Shown here piece by piece: positions 8,906 to 16,674 of a stretch of DNA of 64,000 nt (position 1 is the stretch's first letter; every line of letters begins with the position of its first letter). The translations under genes were made by a program, and so were the position numbers. This DNA comes from Knoellia sp. p5-6-4 (lineage in GTDB: Bacteria; Actinomycetota; Actinomycetes; Actinomycetales; Dermatophilaceae). The DNA is taken from NCBI RefSeq assembly GCF_029222705.1, contig NZ_JARGZF010000001.1, positions 1,050,437 through 1,114,436 on the forward strand, in the 5' to 3' direction. The notes under the pieces are model-generated. The model did no database searches. It was given only the letters and a program-made list of their open reading frames with translations, and had not been told where the DNA came from.

Positions 8906-9784
8906 CTACCGGCGCGGCGACGTCGCCCGAGCCAGCTGCCGCGACAGGGCGACCAGCCGGCCCTCGCTGTCCCACACCTCGGCGTCCTCCTCGAGGTAAC
9001 CGCCGGACAGCGTCCGGCTGGTGAGGTTGACCCGCAGCCAGCCCGGCGCAGGACGGCACCGCACGTGCGCGGTGAGCTCCAGCGTCGGCGTCCAGCCGGG
9101 CAGGCCGAGCTCGAAGGCCACCGGTGGCAGTGCGTCGACGGCCAGCAGGAGCAGCAGGGGGTCGGGCTCACGCCCGTCGGCCATCCGGAACCAGCCCCGG
9201 ATGACACCGTTGCCCGAGGGCTTGCCCACCGCCCAGCCGGTCGTGGCCGGGTCGAGCCGCAGGTCGAGCCGCTCGAGCAGCGAGGCGTGCTTGAGGAACT
9301 GCGGCGGCGCCTGCTCCGCCGACACGCAGGCATCCGGCTCGGGCAGCTCCGGCGGCGTCGCGGTCGTGCTGGTGTCGCCGTCCACGGACGCGAGGTCGCC
9401 ATAGGTCGCCAGCACGCGCACCCGCTCGACCTCACCACCGCTGCCGTCGTCCTGCAGCAGCGACGCCTGCCCGGTGGAGACGGCACGGCCCCGCCGCACC
9501 GCCTCGGTGCGCACGGTGACCGGACCGGGCGCGCCCGGCGTGAGGAAGTAGGCGCTGATCGCCATCGGGTCGGCGTGCCCCGGTATGCCGTCGGCGGACG
9601 CCTCGCCCAGCTCGCGCCGGAGCGCGTGGCCGGCGAGGGCGAGGAGCAGCCCGCCGTTGATGCCGCCGCCGATGCGCCAGCCCTCCCCCAGGGTGCCGTG
9701 ATAGGTGCCGGCCCGGCTCGCGCCGGACTCGGCCTCGGCTGCCTCCAGCGCGATCTCGCGGTCGAACTCGCTCTGAGCTGGCAT
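8906..9784 (-). CDS. Acyl-CoA thioesterase-like protein (double hot-dog)
   Basis: A 292-residue protein resembling TesB-type thioesterases. An N-terminal hot-dog (GTYHGTLGEGWRIGGGINGG, then a central helix) and a C-terminal hot-dog (GWFRMADGREPDP to LTAHVRCRPAPGW) would hydrolyse an acyl-CoA or carry out a related step in the cytoplasm. The ATG at 9784 has a strong GGAGG ribosome-binding site four bases upstream. The frame is open far upstream but only as an overlap with the protease gene. The acyl substrate is unknown. Confidence 0.85.
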   Translation of the reverse strand: MPAQSEFDREIALEAAEAESGASRAGTYHGTLGEGWRIGGGINGGLLLALAGHALRRELGEASADGIPGHADPMAISAYFLTPGAPGPVTVRTEAVRRGRAVSTGQASLLQDDGSGGEVERVRVLATYGDLASVDGDTSTTATPPELPEPDACVSAEQAPPQFLKHASLLERLDLRLDPATTGWAVGKPSGNGVIRGWFRMADGREPDPLLLLLAVDALPPVAFELGLPGWTPTLELTAHVRCRPAPGWLRVNLTSRTLSGGYLEEDAEVWDSEGRLVALSRQLARATSPRR

Positions 9785-9866
9785 CACGCCTCCTGGCTGC
9801 GCGGACATCGGGCCGGACGGGCCCTCGCACAGTCTGCACCGGCGCCCGTCGGCATCCCCGCGAGGG

Positions 9867-12284
9867 TCAGGGCGCCGTCGTCTCCGGCGCCGCCGTGGAC
9901 GTCGCGTCCTCCGTCGGGGAGCTGGTCGCAGTCTCCGTCGGTGAGGGCGAGGCGGTGTCGGTGCCCTCCGGCTCGGCCGCCGAGCCCGTGGGCGAGGCCG
10001 TGCCGGTGGCCGTCGAGCCGGCCGCGGGGGCTCCGTCGATCGGGTCCGGGCTGACCGAGCCAGTGCTCCCGTCAGCCGGGCTCGTGGCGCTCGCCACCCC
10101 CGTCGGTGTGCCGCTCTGGGCCGAGGGCGTCGAGGGTGTCGCGCCCGACGTCGCCGACGGGTCGACGCCCACGACGGCAAGGATCTGTCGCTCGAAGTCC
10201 TCCAACCGGGCCTGGATCTGCGAGAGCGGCACATCCTCCAGGCTGGCCCCGAACGCGGCGATCTCCCGCCACAGCGCCTCGAGCTCGGCCAGGGCCTGCG
10301 CGTCCAGGGCTTCCGGCACGGTGACGACCAGCTGCTGGGCGAGCGCGAAGGTGACGCACTCGACGCAGGCGTAGTTGACCGCCGCGGAGAGGTTCTGCGG
10401 CACGACGACGTCGGCCGACCCGACGACGAGCACCACCTGGAACGCGACCGCCACGGTGCGGCACCCGTCGCAGCTCGCGAGCGCATAGGCCTCGTTGGTG
10501 TTGAGGACCGTGTCGTCGTCGGCCCACACGAGCGCGAAGGCCACGTCGTAGGTCGTGCCCCCGTCGGTCGTGTTGACCGCGAGCGCCTGGTTGTCCCCCT
10601 CACCGGGAGGCGCCGGACGGTTGAAGGGGAACACCCACGTCGGGGCGGCAGGTGCGCTCGCGTCGGTGCCGGGTGCACCCCTGGTACCGGGCTGCGTCGC
10701 TGCGTGCCTCGGCACCAGCACCACGGCCAGCCCGGGCTTGTCTGCTGTGGGCACGGCGGCATCCGCCGGCCAGAGGGTGCGGGCCGTGCCGCTGCCTCCC
10801 TCGACCAGACCTGTCGGCGTGGCGCTGCGCAGGGAGATGGGCAGCACGTCCTGCACGACGCCCCGCTCGTAGGGACGGATGGGTCGGTAGGCGCCGGGGT
10901 CGGGCCACCAGGCCCAGGCCAGTCCGGCGACCACAGCCGCCGCCACGAGGCCGACCAGGCCACGACGCACGGGGCGGCCCTCGGTGCCCCGCCAGGCACG
11001 GGTGGCCACCTGCTGCGCCGCCCGCCCGATGATCACGAGGGTGCCCAGCGTCGGCAGGGCGATGGCCAGCAGCGACAGCACGCGCACACCCACGCCCAGC
11101 ACCTCGCCCTCGCCGAAGCGCTCTGCCAGCAGGGCCGCCTGCTCCTGCAGGCTGTGGGCCGCGGTGCCGAGCAGGCGCGGCAGGGCCAGCACCATGAGGA
11201 CGAGCACGGCCAGCAGCACGGGCACCACGACGAGCACCCAGGCGGTGACGACGGCACGGGCCCACGGCTTGAGCGCCGCTGCCTCCGGCGCGCGCCTGCT
11301 GCCGGGCGCGAGGCTGCGCAGGGTCGGCCCGATGCGGTGGAAGAGGTCGGGCACGCCGGTGAGGTCGGCGAGCACGTGGTAGCCGTCGAACCGCACCAGC
11401 GGGGCCAGCTGGCGCAGCATCTGCAGCACCTGGGTGGCGATGATGAGCAGCACCGCGTCCCAGCGCGTTGCCCACCACACCGCGAACATCACGATCGCGA
11501 CGATGGCGTTGAAGTACAGGCCGCCGAGGTCGGTGCGCACGCGACCCGCCCGGCCGAGGCGGTAGCTGTCGGTGACGTCGGTGTAGAACGCCGGCCACAC
11601 CAGGTAGAGCCCCGTGCCCATCGCGCCGGGGGTGGCGCCGCCGTAGCGGGCCGCGGCCGCGTGCCCGAACTCGTGGAAGCCGGCCGAGACGACCGTCAGC
11701 GCGAAGACGATCAGCAGCAGCCCGGGCTGGTCGAACGCCTGGTGCGTCGCCGACGCCAACCCCTTCTCGAACAGCACCCAGCCGCAGACGGCAAGGAAGG
11801 CGAGGCAGACCAGCGTGACGACCACGGGGGCGAACAGCCGAGCGAAGGGCGCCGTCACCCGGTTGGTGACGTCGGGGTCGGAGACCACGTAGCGGAAACG
11901 CAAAGCCAGCAACGGGTTCGAGCGCTTCAACTCCGGGTCGGACCCGTCGGCGAGCTGCAGGGCACCGAGCGTACGCAGGCGGTCACACAGGGCCTCGACA
12001 TTCTCGGCCGTGACCTGTCGCCCGACGGCGGGCCCCACCACGTCGGCGATCTCGCCGTGGCTGCGCCGCCCGTCGGCGGTGGCCAGCACGGCATACAGCA
12101 GTGGTGTCAGCGCGATGGTCTGGCCATCGGAGCGACGGACCAGGGACGGCGGCTCCTTGTAGCCCGAACCGGCGACTTCGCCGATCAGCTCGAGCCCGGT
12201 GGCCCGCACCGGCACGTCGGCGGCCGGGGGCGCCTGCGCGCCCCCGGCTGCCGCGGTGCCACTCGCCTCGTGGAGGGCACTCAC
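9867..12284 (-). CDS. M50 (site-2-type) membrane zinc metalloprotease with PqqD/RRE-like N-terminus
   Basis: An 805-residue membrane protein. Residues ~40-125 look like a PqqD-type winged helix (SHGEIADVVG motif), the fold used as a RiPP recognition element. Several membrane helices follow. The zinc site HEFGH is at 204-208 and the third-ligand motif FDGYHVLADL starts at 299. A second hydrophobic region covers ~330-460. After it comes a predicted extracytoplasmic domain of ~200 residues with two CxxC pairs (605/608 and 640/643), then a Ser/Thr/Pro/Glu-rich tail of about 90 residues. The GTG start lies six bases after the repeat-protein stop and lacks a clear ribosome-binding site, so translation is probably coupled. 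Likely role: recognises and cuts or matures the neighbouring protein at the membrane. Confidence 0.85.
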   Translation of the reverse strand: MSALHEASGTAAAGGAQAPPAADVPVRATGLELIGEVAGSGYKEPPSLVRRSDGQTIALTPLLYAVLATADGRRSHGEIADVVGPAVGRQVTAENVEALCDRLRTLGALQLADGSDPELKRSNPLLALRFRYVVSDPDVTNRVTAPFARLFAPVVVTLVCLAFLAVCGWVLFEKGLASATHQAFDQPGLLLIVFALTVVSAGFHEFGHAAAARYGGATPGAMGTGLYLVWPAFYTDVTDSYRLGRAGRVRTDLGGLYFNAIVAIVMFAVWWATRWDAVLLIIATQVLQMLRQLAPLVRFDGYHVLADLTGVPDLFHRIGPTLRSLAPGSRRAPEAAALKPWARAVVTAWVLVVVPVLLAVLVLMVLALPRLLGTAAHSLQEQAALLAERFGEGEVLGVGVRVLSLLAIALPTLGTLVIIGRAAQQVATRAWRGTEGRPVRRGLVGLVAAAVVAGLAWAWWPDPGAYRPIRPYERGVVQDVLPISLRSATPTGLVEGGSGTARTLWPADAAVPTADKPGLAVVLVPRHAATQPGTRGAPGTDASAPAAPTWVFPFNRPAPPGEGDNQALAVNTTDGGTTYDVAFALVWADDDTVLNTNEAYALASCDGCRTVAVAFQVVLVVGSADVVVPQNLSAAVNYACVECVTFALAQQLVVTVPEALDAQALAELEALWREIAAFGASLEDVPLSQIQARLEDFERQILAVVGVDPSATSGATPSTPSAQSGTPTGVASATSPADGSTGSVSPDPIDGAPAAGSTATGTASPTGSAAEPEGTDTASPSPTETATSSPTEDATSTAAPETTAP

Positions 12285-12290
12285 GCCGCG

Positions 12291-12965
12291 CTACTGGTTG
12301 ATGCCCGAGGTCTGGTTGATCGTGGCCTCGGCGTCGGCGTCGATGTCCTGCGTGATGATCGCGTCCTGCTGGGCCACGGCCACGGCGTCGGAGTCGACCG
12401 ACGCGACGTTGGCGGCCACGGCTGCGTCGATCGGCGCAGCGACGTTGGCGTTGGCCGCCACCGCACCACCGATCGGCGCGGCGACGTCGAGGTCGGCGGC
12501 GAGGTCGACGTCCACGTCGAGCAGGTCGCCGTCGAGCACGGACCCGGTGTCGGTCGGGTCGGTGGCGTCGACGCCGGTGCCCGAGTCGGTGGTGCCGTCG
12601 GTGGTGCCACCAGTGCTGCCGTCGCCTGCTGCCGCGTCACCCGCGGTCTGGTCGATGGTGCTGTCCTGGTTGCCTTCGGCGACGGCCTCGCCCGCGAGGC
12701 CCTGGTCGATGACGACGCCCTGGTCGGCGAGCGCCTGGGCCGTGGAGCCGCTGGACAGGACGTTGGCGCCGACCGCCGCGTCGATCGGTGCGGCGACGTT
12801 GGCGTTCGCCGCGACCGCGAGGTCGATGGGCGCCGCGGCGTCGAGCCCGAGGTCGAGGTCGGCGTTGAGGTCGAGGAGGCTGATGACCTCCTTGTCGGGC
12901 AGCGCGGTGCCGCCCTCGGCAGCCAGCTCCTCGTCGGACAGCGGCTTCATCTCTGACTCGCTCAT
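12291..12965 (-). CDS. Duplicated Ala/Asn/Asp-rich repeat protein, candidate substrate of the M50 protease
   Basis: A 224-residue acidic protein with no signal peptide and no Cys. Residues 1-28 look like a leader (LSDEELAAEGG, then LPDKEVISLL). Two related modules follow: residues 29-106, a Gly/Thr/Asp-rich linker 107-146, and residues 148-224. Each module has an LDL/DVD stretch, AAPI repeats, the exact segment ANANVAAPIDAAV (starting at 53 and 171) and ends in an IDQT or INQT motif. The ATG at 12965 follows a GGAGG ribosome-binding site; an upstream GTG in frame is not needed. Such repeats may form a beta-solenoid or coiled surface. Function is unknown; the link to the protease rests on adjacency and the leader-like N-terminus. 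Confidence 0.85.
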   Translation of the reverse strand: MSESEMKPLSDEELAAEGGTALPDKEVISLLDLNADLDLGLDAAAPIDLAVAANANVAAPIDAAVGANVLSSGSTAQALADQGVVIDQGLAGEAVAEGNQDSTIDQTAGDAAAGDGSTGGTTDGTTDSGTGVDATDPTDTGSVLDGDLLDVDVDLAADLDVAAPIGGAVAANANVAAPIDAAVAANVASVDSDAVAVAQQDAIITQDIDADAEATINQTSGINQ

Positions 12966-12997
12966 GGTCCCCTGCTCCTCCCGGCGCGGGATGTCCG

Positions 12998-13013
12998 CGC
13001 ACACTGGTGTGCG
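12998..13013. promoter_or_regulatory. Palindrome in the 5' leader of the repeat-protein gene
   Basis: CGCACAC and GTGTGCG form a perfect 7-base inverted repeat around two central bases, about 33 bases before the start codon. It may be an operator or an RNA stem. No regulator gene is adjacent. Confidence 0.35.
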
Positions 13014-13070
13014 ACGCCCTGCTCATCGCGGTGCTCCCCAGCTCGCGTCGACGGTTCCGGAGCCTAGGCG

Positions 13071-13076
13071 CGCCCC
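13071..13076 (-). promoter_or_regulatory. Candidate -10 box for the repeat-protein/protease operon
   Basis: TAGGCT on the minus strand matches the TANNNT boxes seen before other genes here. It would give a leader of about 100 bases. No convincing -35 was seen. Confidence 0.4.
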
Positions 13077-13142
13077 CGGAAACCCACCACTCGAACGGTT
13101 CGCCACCTCGTCAACGAGAACGGGTGGGGCCGGGTTACGCGC

Positions 13143-14165
13143 TCACAGCGCCGGCAGGCCGTCCTCGAGGTATGCCGTGGGGCCGGCGTGCGTGGCGAGG
13201 AACGCCAGCAGCCGCTGGTTGTAGGGCGCGACCCGCTCCTCGAGCTCCTCCTCGTCGACCCAGTGCAGCGCGCGAATCTCCCTGGGCTGCAGTGCTGCCC
13301 GCAGCGGGAGGTCGTGGTCGGCGATGCCGAGGTCGAAGACGAAGACGGTCGCGTCGGTCCAGCCACGCCATGGCGGAAGCCAGTTCACGGCCAGCAGCCC
13401 CTGCGGGCGCACCTCCAGGCCGAGCTCTTCCCGCACCTCGCGGACCAGGCACTCCGACGGCGACTCCGTCGGGTCGATGACACCGCCCGGCAGGTCCCAC
13501 TCGCCCTTGTAGGTCAGCTCGCAGAGGAGCACCCGACCCTCGGGGTTGCGCAGCACTCCCTGGGCGATCGCGCGCTTGGTGGGCAGGGTGGAGTTGAGGA
13601 TGCCGATGAAGCCCTCACGCGTGTCCGGCTCGGGGTCGCTGCGCAGCCGCCCGAGGACGACGGTGTCGTGCCGCTCGCCGCCCAGCAGGGTGTTGCCCCG
13701 CATCAGCCCCTCGCGACGCAGGCCGGCCCGGTGTGCGACGCGCAGCGAAGCGCGGTTGAGCGGGTTCACGTGCGCCTCGACCCGCTCGAGCCCGAGGGCC
13801 TCGAAGGCGAACCGGACCAGCAGGCGCACCGCCCGAGTCGCCAGGCCCTTCTCGCGGTAGGGCGCGTAGATCGCCCATGACAGCACGCCGACGCCGTGCT
13901 CGGCCCGGCGCACGTCGACCGACCCGACGGGCTCGCCGTTCCACTCGCACAGGAAGGTCGCCTTCACGGCTCCGTCGGCCCACTCCCGCGCCGTGCGGTC
14001 GACCCACGCGGCGTGCTCCTGCGCGGTGGGCACGGCCTCGGAGAACCCGAACCACCGGGCGATGACCTCGTCGTGCAGGTGCCGGGTGGCCTCCGCGTCG
14101 CCGGGCTGCCAGCCCCGCAGGACGAGGTCGCCGTCGCGCAGGGTGGGCTGCTCGGACCGGGACAT
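13143..14165 (-). CDS. GNAT acetyltransferase-NUDIX hydrolase fusion
   Basis: A 340-residue two-domain protein. Residues ~1-175 are a RimJ/RimL-type GNAT N-acetyltransferase (acetyl-CoA loop YREKGLATRAV, then NPLNRASLRVAHRAGL). Residues ~185-340 are a NUDIX hydrolase whose box starts GGVIDPTESPSE and ends REVREELGL, fitting Gx5Ex7REUxEExGU. It may acetylate an amine and hydrolyse a nucleoside-diphosphate-linked compound; whether the two share a substrate is unknown. The ATG has no ribosome-binding site but lies six bases after TAGGCT, predicting a leaderless transcript. Confidence 0.9.
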   Translation of the reverse strand: MSRSEQPTLRDGDLVLRGWQPGDAEATRHLHDEVIARWFGFSEAVPTAQEHAAWVDRTAREWADGAVKATFLCEWNGEPVGSVDVRRAEHGVGVLSWAIYAPYREKGLATRAVRLLVRFAFEALGLERVEAHVNPLNRASLRVAHRAGLRREGLMRGNTLLGGERHDTVVLGRLRSDPEPDTREGFIGILNSTLPTKRAIAQGVLRNPEGRVLLCELTYKGEWDLPGGVIDPTESPSECLVREVREELGLEVRPQGLLAVNWLPPWRGWTDATVFVFDLGIADHDLPLRAALQPREIRALHWVDEEELEERVAPYNQRLLAFLATHAGPTAYLEDGLPAL

Positions 14166-14171
14166 GCCGCC

Positions 14172-14177
14172 AGCCTA
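14172..14177 (-). promoter_or_regulatory. -10 box of the GNAT-NUDIX gene (leaderless)
   Basis: TAGGCT on the minus strand, six bases before the ATG. The spacing places the transcription start on or next to the start codon. Confidence 0.55.
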
Positions 14178-14201
14178 CGGCGGGGTGTCACCGGTCGCTG
14201 G

Positions 14202-14207
14202 CAGGGT
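14202..14207 (+). promoter_or_regulatory. Possible -10 box of rmuC
   Basis: CAGGGT, seven bases before the ATG. It has the same spacing as the leaderless promoters here but with C for T at the first position. Confidence 0.3.
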
Positions 14208-14214
14208 CTGCGGC

Positions 14215-15411
14215 ATGGAAACCGTGCTCGCGCTCATCGCCGGCCTCGTGGTCGGCGCCACCGTCTCCGCTCTCGTCGTCCGTCAGCTGGGGGCGGTGCG
14301 GGCCGCAGCCACCTCCGCCGAACGCGACCTGCTGCGCGAGCGGGTGCTCGACCTCGAGGCCGCCCTCGCCGACGACGCCCAGACGGCCGCGGCCCTGGCG
14401 CCGCTGCGCGACACCCTGGCCCGGGTGGAGACGCAGGTCGGCACCCTGGAGCGCGACCGCATCCACCAGTTCGCGGCCCTCGAGCGCACGATCGCCCAGG
14501 TGCACGCCTCCACCGCCTCGCTCGACCGGCAGACGCAGAGCCTCGCCGGCTCCCTCAACGCGTCCACCGTGCGTGGCGCGTGGGGTGAGGTGCAGCTGCG
14601 ACGGGTCCTCGAGCACGCCGGCCTGTTGGCCCGGTGCGACTTCGACGAGCAGGTGTGCCGCGTGAGCCGGCACGGCAAGCAGGTGCGCCCCGACGTCGTC
14701 GTCCAGCTCCCCGGCAGCAAGCACCTCGTCGTCGACTCCAAGGCACCCATGACGGCCTTCCTCCAGGCGCAGGCCGACGAGCTCCCCGCCGAGCAGCGGG
14801 GCGAGCTGCTGCGCCAGCACGCCACCCACCTCAAGGGCCACGTCCGCTCGCTCGCCGACAAGGACTACTGGTCGGCCTTCGAGACCGCGCCCGAGATGGT
14901 GGTCTGCTTCGTCCCGAGCGAGGCCATGCTCTCCGCCGCCCTCTCGGCCGACCCCAGCCTGCACGAGGAGGCCATGGCCCGGCGCGTCGTGCTGGTCGGG
15001 CCCGGCGCGCTCCTGGCCCTCCTGCGCACGGTGGCGTTCACCTGGCAGCAGGACGCGCTGACCGCGAACGCCCGCGAGCTCATGAAGGTGGGGCGGGAGC
15101 TCTACGACCGGCTCGGCACGCTCGGCTCGCACACCGCGAAGATGGGCACCGCCCTGCAGCGCTCCGTGGAGGCCTACAACCAGATGGTCGGCGCCCTGGA
15201 GGCGCGGGTGCTCGTCTCCGCGCGGAAGATGCGCGACCTCGAGGTGGTCGAGGCCGAGCTGCCCCAGCCGTCACCCGTCGAGGTGGGTCCTCGGGTGCTG
15301 ACCGCGATGGAGCTGATCGAAGCCGCCACCGCGGACGACGAGCGCCCGCAGCTCGACTTCGTCGCCACGGACCAGCGGTCCGACCCCGGAGCGGACCGCC
15401 TCATCTCCTGA
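14215..15411 (+). CDS. rmuC: DNA recombination protein RmuC
   Basis: A 398-residue protein of the RmuC family. An N-terminal membrane helix or signal anchor (residues 3-22) is followed by a coiled coil to about residue 110. The RmuC domain then includes GAWGEVQLRRVLEHAGL, VDSKAPMTAFLQA and VVCFVPSEA. RmuC proteins are predicted to have a restriction-endonuclease-like fold and limit rearrangement at inverted repeats. The ATG lacks a clear ribosome-binding site, consistent with the weak leaderless promoter signal. Confidence 0.93.
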   Translation: METVLALIAGLVVGATVSALVVRQLGAVRAAATSAERDLLRERVLDLEAALADDAQTAAALAPLRDTLARVETQVGTLERDRIHQFAALERTIAQVHASTASLDRQTQSLAGSLNASTVRGAWGEVQLRRVLEHAGLLARCDFDEQVCRVSRHGKQVRPDVVVQLPGSKHLVVDSKAPMTAFLQAQADELPAEQRGELLRQHATHLKGHVRSLADKDYWSAFETAPEMVVCFVPSEAMLSAALSADPSLHEEAMARRVVLVGPGALLALLRTVAFTWQQDALTANARELMKVGRELYDRLGTLGSHTAKMGTALQRSVEAYNQMVGALEARVLVSARKMRDLEVVEAELPQPSPVEVGPRVLTAMELIEAATADDERPQLDFVATDQRSDPGADRLIS

Positions 15412-15455
15412 GAGCTGGGGGCGCGGACGGACCGCAACCCGAGGACGACCCGCGC

Positions 15456-16043
15456 TCAGCCGCCGCCGAGCTCCGTGAGGTGGGCCAGGAGCGCAGCCCG
15501 GATGCGGGTCCGCGGCATGAGGCGAGGATGCATCGTGCCGTGCAGGGCCAGACCGTCGACGAGGGCGTGCAGGCGGTCGGTCTCGAGCACGAGGTCGCGC
15601 CCCCCTCCGTCCTCGCCGACGACGAGCCGCACGCTGGAGTGGCAGAGCTGGCGCAGCCCGCGGTGCGACTCCTCGGTGATGCCCCGCAGCTCGTCGTCCG
15701 TGCGCGCGGCCGCGGAGAGCGCCAGCCACACCTCCGCCTCGGCTCGGCGCTGGGCGTCCATGGGAAGCACCTCCTCGAGGAGGTCGGCCACGCCCGCGAG
15801 GTCGCGCACCTCTGCCACCACCGCCGCGATCCGTTCCTGCACCCGCTCGGTGAGCGTCTGCATGGCGAAGGCGATCAGCTCGTTCTGGCTCGAGAAGTAG
15901 TGCCGGATCGAGCCGGTCGACCAGCCGGCCTCTGCCGCCAGCGTCCGCACCGAGGCCCCGGCGAAGCCGTCCCGGCGGAGGACGCGCCACAGGGCGTCCG
16001 CGATCTCCTGACGGCGCTGGGCGTGGTCCACGACGCGAGGCAC
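15456..16043 (-). CDS. TetR-family transcriptional regulator
   Basis: A 195-residue regulator. The N-terminal helix-turn-helix (GFAGASVRTLAAEAGWSTGS, then IRHYFSSQNEL) is typical of TetR, and the C-terminal ligand domain resembles the BetI-like class. It starts with GTG at 16043 and is divergent from a membrane-protein gene. The 77-base gap holds a 15-base imperfect inverted repeat that should be its operator, so it probably represses both genes. The inducer is unknown. Confidence 0.92.
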   Translation of the reverse strand: MPRVVDHAQRRQEIADALWRVLRRDGFAGASVRTLAAEAGWSTGSIRHYFSSQNELIAFAMQTLTERVQERIAAVVAEVRDLAGVADLLEEVLPMDAQRRAEAEVWLALSAAARTDDELRGITEESHRGLRQLCHSSVRLVVGEDGGGRDLVLETDRLHALVDGLALHGTMHPRLMPRTRIRAALLAHLTELGGG

Positions 16044-16056
16044 GGATCCGTTGTAT

Positions 16057-16091
16057 CACGACTGTGCTAGATTGTTTCTAATACAGTCGTG
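16057..16091. promoter_or_regulatory. Operator palindrome between TetR and membrane-protein genes
   Basis: The arms CACGACTGTGCTAGA (16057-16071) and TCTAATACAGTCGTG (16077-16091) pair at 13 of 15 positions around five bases. The site is markedly AT-rich for this window and covers the likely divergent promoters. It is the natural binding site for the adjacent TetR protein. Confidence 0.75.
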
Positions 16092-16120
16092 CCAAATACA
16101 CGTTGATCCAGGAGGGGGAC

Positions 16121-16657
16121 GTGCTGGTCGGGCTCATCGTGTTCTGCGAGGTCATGTTCTGGGTCGTGCTGCTCGCCGGCCTCGCCACGCGCTACCTGCT
16201 GCGCCGCCCGCGGCTCGGCGCCGGGCTGCTGGTGGCCGCCCCATTGGTCGACCTGGTGCTGCTCACCGCCACGGCCCTCGACCTGCGCTCCGGCGGGACG
16301 GCCTCGGTGGCGCACTCCCTCGCCGCGGTCTACATCGGCGTCTCGGTCGGTTTCGGCCACTGCATGGTGCGCTGGGCAGACGCCCGCTTCGCCCAGCGCT
16401 TCGCCGGAGGCCCCGCCCCGACCCCCAAGCCGCGGCACGGCGCCGCGCACGCGGCCTACGAGCGGGCCGGCTGGCTGCGCCACCTCACTGCTTGGACGGT
16501 GGGGGTCGGCCTCATGGGTCTGGCCGTCCTCGTGGTCGGCGACAGCGAGCGCACGAGCGCTCTCGTCGACACGATGCGTCTGTGGTCGGTGGTCCTGGTG
16601 GCCGACGCGGCGATCTCGCTGAGCTACTCGCTGTGGCCCAGGAAGGCACCCGCCTAG
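16121..16657 (+). CDS. TetR-controlled integral membrane protein of unknown function
   Basis: A 178-residue protein with about five hydrophobic helices (near residues 1-22, 30-55, 62-82, 122-142 and 152-172) and a short basic/Pro loop around residue 95. I do not recognise the family. The start is GTG at 16121, seven bases after an AGGAGGGG ribosome-binding site; an upstream TTG would ignore that site. Divergent placement from a TetR gene across a palindrome suggests an inducible membrane function such as transport or detoxification. Confidence 0.75.
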   Translation: MLVGLIVFCEVMFWVVLLAGLATRYLLRRPRLGAGLLVAAPLVDLVLLTATALDLRSGGTASVAHSLAAVYIGVSVGFGHCMVRWADARFAQRFAGGPAPTPKPRHGAAHAAYERAGWLRHLTAWTVGVGLMGLAVLVVGDSERTSALVDTMRLWSVVLVADAAISLSYSLWPRKAPA

Positions 16658-16674
16658 CGGCTACGCCTCCGAAG

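Noticed and set aside
7733..12956. Long plus-strand frames opposite ychF, the thioesterase, the protease and the repeat protein
   Set aside because: All are mirror frames of recognisable minus-strand genes, with no ribosome-binding sites and low-complexity products.
12291..12965. CRISPR-like or DNA-level tandem repeat in the repeat-protein gene
   Set aside because: The repeats are clear at the protein level only; at DNA level they are diverged, few and unequal in spacing, inside an open reading frame.
13083..13128. Three-way-junction RNA structure: CCCACC/GGTGGG enclosing two small hairpins
   Set aside because: The inner stems are only four bases and the site lies outside any obvious transcript leader; chance pairing in GC-rich DNA is likely.
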